Shown piece after piece: positions 60,220 to 64,000 of a DNA stretch of 64,000 nt. The notes beneath the pieces are model-generated. The model did no database searches, was not told where the DNA came from, and worked only from the letters and a program-made list of their open reading frames with translations. The position numbers were made by a program, and so were the translations under genes. The stretch is from contig JAJTTP010000006.1 in NCBI GenBank assembly GCA_023313575.1, forward strand, positions 2,418,001 to 2,482,000. The letters run 5' to 3'. How positions within the stretch are numbered: position 1 is the first letter of the stretch; each line of letters begins with the position of its first letter. This stretch comes from Eutypella sp. D-1 (lineage: Eukaryota > Ascomycota > Sordariomycetes > Xylariales > Diatrypaceae).

Positions 60220-63025
60220 ATGCCGGGCTTCGCGGATTCCTTCTGGTCGACAGACTACGCTGCAGGTAAGCCCCTCCCTGATATTGAACAACTTATACTT
60301 TATATGTGCTGTATATGTTCTCCATAAACGCCTCGAGGGATCAAGACTAATAGAGACCTTTTTTTTCTCAGGCCTCGGCGTTCTGTTCGGCAAGCTCCAA
60401 CAAGGAGTCCAAGAGAATCGGCAGATCTTGACCATCGCTCGTTTGCGCGCTGAAGCAGAGGAAGCCTATGGTCAGCGTCTCGGCGACATCGCACCCGCGG
60501 CCGATAAAATCAACGGCGGCTTCTCTCGCGACGATGGCGCAAGTGTGCGGAAGGTAAGGGGAAAAGAAACACCCGGCTTCTCCTCCATCCTCTACTCATC
60601 CTCTACCCCGCCACATAGTCCATGCTAACCTAACTCCGCACTCTTTAGGCATATGACGGTGTGCGGTCCGAGATGGAGGACGCTGCCAAGAACCACAAGA
60701 AGATCGCCCAGAGTATCAGAGATCTGGTCGTGAACCCCTTCTCGAGGTGGTGCGACGCCCACGAATCCCGTCTCCAGGATTCCCAAGACGAATTGCAGGT
60801 CCGAATCAAGGCCCACGACCGACAAGCCGAGGTTGTCAAGAAGCTCCGGAGTAATTATTTCAACAAGTGTCGCTTGGTAGAGGACCTCGAAGAGGAGAAC
60901 CAGTTGGCTTTCCAGGACCCCGAATCCACCACCAGCCCGAAGTCGAACCAGAATATCCCTGAAATCAAGGTCTCGACCAACAAGGAGGAGGAAGAGGATG
61001 AGGATGAGGTCTACGAAATTGGTGACGAGACCTACCACACCGAGGAAGTCAAGAAGAAGCTAGCTCATATGCTGAGCACCATCAAGATGGGTGAGACGAA
61101 AGTCCCTATCCTAGGAACTTACTTGAACACCTCGGCTGGTTCCGACATTGTCGAGTATCTGCAAGTCCACATGGGTTCTACCAGTGTCAGCTATTCCGAG
61201 CGCATCGGCCAGGACCTTGTCTCGAACGGTTTCCTGCGTTTGGTGGGCAACGTTGGCAACAACTTCGCAAATAGCTCCAAGCTCTTTTACCAGTGGCGAC
61301 CCAGGGCCTTCCAGCTAGCTGGTATTCCCGAGAAGAAGGCGCCCCTGTCCAGAACCTTCTCCATGCCCACGTCGCCCGACAGCTCCTCCGACTCTCCGGT
61401 GGTTGGTACCGTCAGCGAATACCTCTCCGGCTGGAACGTGCTGAGCAACGCACACCCCAATGAGACGCAGCCTGAGCGCCTACGTCGTGAGGCTAAGGAA
61501 TCTGACGATAAATACAAGGCGGCTGTGCGGAAGCTCGACGAGATGCGCTGTGAGCTTGAGGAGGCCATTTTCATGCATCTGAAGTTCCTCGAGCGCTGCG
61601 AGCTGGACAGACTGAAGGCTATCAAGACGGTCATCCTCGACTTCTCGGGAACCATTGGAAATGTGATCCCCAGCCTACAGTCCGCTGTTGACCGTATGAT
61701 TCTCTACCAGGAAACGGTCCAGCCCAACGGCGATCTTCGATATCTCCTGGAGAACTACCGGACCGGCCGCTTCACTCCGAAAGTTATAACCTATGAGAAC
61801 TACTACAACAAGGTCGAGGAGCAGACCTTCGGCGTTGACTTAGAAGCTCGCGCGAGGGCCGACAGGAAACGCGTACCCGCCATTATCACGGCTATACTGA
61901 CATACCTAGACGAGCACTATCCTGACCTAGAAGGTGATGAAGCTAGACGAGGCGTATGGATGACGGACGTGCCGCTCGCCCAGGTTCACAAGCTAAGGTC
62001 TACCATCAATGCTGGCACTCCTCCTGCGGAGGCTCTGACCGACTTCGACGTCCCGACTGTCGCGCACTTACTGAAACTCTACCTCCTGGAACTCCCCGGT
62101 ATGTTTGACCCGAAAGTGACGGAAAGAGAAGAAATTGCTAACGTAAATGGCAGACTCGCTGGTTTCGTCCCATGTGTATGAGATCATCAAGACCATCTAC
62201 GCGACCCCGACAGCAGACAACAGCGATGATGCCCGTGTGGGTGTTCTGCAGCAGACCCTGTCGCAGCTCCGTCTTGCCAATATCGCCACCTTGGATGCCT
62301 GCATGAACCACTTCACGCGTTTGATCGAACTTACCTCGGCGGACGAGCAATATATCCAGGACCTTGCCACGTCGCTTGCACCATGTATTCTGCGCCCCCG
62401 GACAGAGACATCGTTGACCATGGAGGAGAAACACGCCTACCGCTTAGTCCGGGACCTGTTTGCCAACAAGACGGCCATCTTCAGCGAGCTTAAGCGCATG
62501 TCCAGCCTTACACACACAGGGTCAGTCAACAGCCAGCGGCCTAGGGCCATCAGCACGGACGAGTCGAACCGAAGAGCTCATATGGAGGAACGGCAGCGAG
62601 CCCTGTTGGAGAAAGCGGGCCCCCGAGGACGCGCGACGAGCCCGGCGCCCGGCCCGCGCGGACACCGGAGAGACCGAAGCACCGGAGGCCCCGAGACCAG
62701 GTTCCCCATCCAGACCAGCCCGACGTCGAGCCACGAGCGGCACCGCAGCAGCCTAGCGAGCACGCTGAACCGGCAGAGCCTTGAGGTGCCCGACGGGTCC
62801 AGCCCGCCCGACACGAACGGATCGTCGGGGTCGCTCAACGGCGACAGCCACCCCAAGATCGAGGGCGAAGGCATCGTGAAGCGAGATAGTCTGGGGCGGA
62901 GCGGTGCCCGGTTCGTGGGCGGGCGGAGAGTGACGGTGGGTTCGGCTGGCACGCCAACGTCGACCAAACAGCCGGAGACCCCCGACCGGGGAGTGACGCT
63001 TGTCGATGCGCCGATGGACGACTAG
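60220..63025 (+). CDS. RGD2: F-BAR / DEP / RhoGAP protein (Rgd2-like)
   Basis: Membrane-curving regulator of Rho GTPases. Exons 60220..60265, 60372..60553, 60649..62098 and 62154..63025 give 849 residues. FCH/F-BAR sequence starts FADSFWSTDYAAGLGVLFGK and includes NRQILTIARLRAEAEEAYGQ. A DEP domain (~215-290, SAGSDIVEYLQVHM, ERIGQDLVSNGFLRLVG) interrupts the F-BAR, whose second half continues to ~450. The RhoGAP domain (~470-660) follows, then a disordered Arg/Ser/Pro tail ending GVTLVDAPMDD. This domain order is that of yeast Rgd2, which acts on Cdc42 and Rho5. Where RhoGAPs usually show G-x-x-R, the protein reads GVWMTDV (511-517), so the arginine finger is missing at that place. Donors GTAAGC, GTAAGG and GTATGT; first coding exon only 46 nt. 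Confidence 0.92.
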
Positions 63026-64000
63026 TAGTTGTTAGTGTATGAACGTATCGACTAATGGACAATTTTTCTGCACTCCAGGCGAGCAAAGCTGATGGGCGGG
63101 AGAGCCTCCTATGGCAGGGGCAGAGCAAGGGGCGGTTCTACGCGAGGACGGGCCGGTACTGCGAGCTCTGCACCGTCAGGGAGCACCGCGTCTCCTTCTG
63201 CGACTCGATCCTGCCGGGACACCATCAACACCAACACCAACACCAATATCCTCGGGTACCAGCCACGGCGACGGCGGCAAAGGCACCGGCGAGGTGGAGG
63301 AACAGCGATCTCGGCCCCCCTCGACGGATCCGAACCGAACCGACCTGGTCTAGTCGATCTGATATCACTTGACCGGACCTGTACAAGATTGTACGCTTTT
63401 TACGAGTTAACGGGGGCATGGCATTTGAGGCACGGCTATTTTCTATACTTTCTTCCATATTCTACTACTACTACCTACCACCACCACCACCCTTACTTCC
63501 CTTCCCTTCTTATATCTGGACTTTGTCGTCTGTTGTTCCGCTCTGCTCTGCTCTACTCTGGCTTTTGTCTATCTAGCTATGTATGTAGTAGCCATCGATC
63601 TTGCATGGATCTCACGAGGTTCGGAATTGGTAAACCAAAAGAGGGTTTTTGTTCTTTTCTTCGCGTATTTTCCCCCCGTGAGATGAGCTGTGTTTCTTGT
63701 CCTGCTGCGATTTGAGTTCGTGTTGTGTGTATCGTGATGTTTGTGTTTTCCCGTTGTAGTAGTTCCGAAGGTTTACATAGTACAACCTTGATGATGAGAC
63801 TTGCATAGCTGCCTTAGGTACCTAGGAAGTAGTCTACTCGAAACTCCCAATGAATTTGTAGTGCACGGTAAGAAACGATTTTCAAGAAATAAAAGCATAT
63901 TAACGTTGCATGATATCTTTCTGCATGAAAAACAAACCCACAAGAAACCCAACTAGGCCATGTACTATATATAGCAGCAGCACCACATGTTAGAACAGTC
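63026..64000. other. RGD2 3' region to window end
   Basis: Begins with the RGD2 3' UTR. Bases 63079-63350 are markedly GC-rich and open in all three plus frames (105, 80 and more than 200 codons), preceded by CGACTAAT and a pyrimidine tract ending CAG at 63076-63078, so this could be a spliced exon; none of the frames has a recognisable motif. CACCAA (63222-63248) and CTA/CCA microsatellites (63462-63490) follow, then AT-rich sequence. Confidence 0.45.

Overview
The window is nuclear DNA of a filamentous ascomycete, most likely a sordariomycete. Genes are split by short GT-AG introns (mostly 55-150 nt) with CTAAC/CTAAT-like branch sites. The proteins are typical of Pezizomycotina (P5B ATPase, Ies1, Set1, an F-BAR/DEP/RhoGAP protein, a fungal DUF7025 AAA ATPase). 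Intergenic DNA is littered with TACCTAGGTA-type palindromic words. I see no tRNA, rRNA, CRISPR, plasmid, viral or transposase signal. Nineteen protein genes can be modelled, and every exon chain I give keeps the reading frame exactly.

Layout. 1-13 kb: the 3' end of a YPK9-like P5B ATPase, proteasome beta-4 (PRE1), the DEAD-box helicase DED1 with a very long ATG-free leader, and INO80 subunit IES1, all on plus. 15-24 kb: an ABCC transporter on plus, convergent with a Thr-rich single-pass membrane protein on minus. 26-33 kb: an accessory island made of a degenerate NACHT/STAND-like protein (minus) divergent from a DUF7025 AAA+ ATPase (plus); codons here are visibly less GC-rich than in the flanking housekeeping genes. 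34-41 kb: FCF1 (nine exons, two microexons) convergent with SET1. 43-49 kb: a probable securin (minus), tropomyosin (plus) and RRP17 (minus). 49-64 kb: BIG1, TRM112, an ER cyclophilin, mitochondrial uS13m (SWS2), a membrane dipeptidase and an RGD2-type RhoGAP.

The genes do not form one pathway. They include a ribosome-biogenesis/translation group (DED1, FCF1, RRP17, TRM112, SWS2), a chromatin group (IES1, SET1), a cell-cycle and cytoskeleton group (probable securin, tropomyosin, RGD2) and a secretory/cell-wall group (BIG1, cyclophilin B, dipeptidase, Csi2-like protein). Neighbouring genes are often divergent or convergent, and no operon-like organisation is seen.

The most interesting signals are: (1) the last intron of the ER cyclophilin gene, whose splicing swaps a C-terminal HVEL tail for a transmembrane anchor and whose 5' splice site is unusually weak; (2) the divergent STAND-like/DUF7025 AAA pair; (3) introns that split or directly follow the start codon of PRE1 and SWS2; (4) a RhoGAP domain with no arginine at the usual finger position; (5) a candidate securin with a D-box-like and a pseudosubstrate-like motif; (6) clustered TACCTAGGTA palindromes confined to intergenic DNA. 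All gene models are read by eye; no homology search or transcript data were available.
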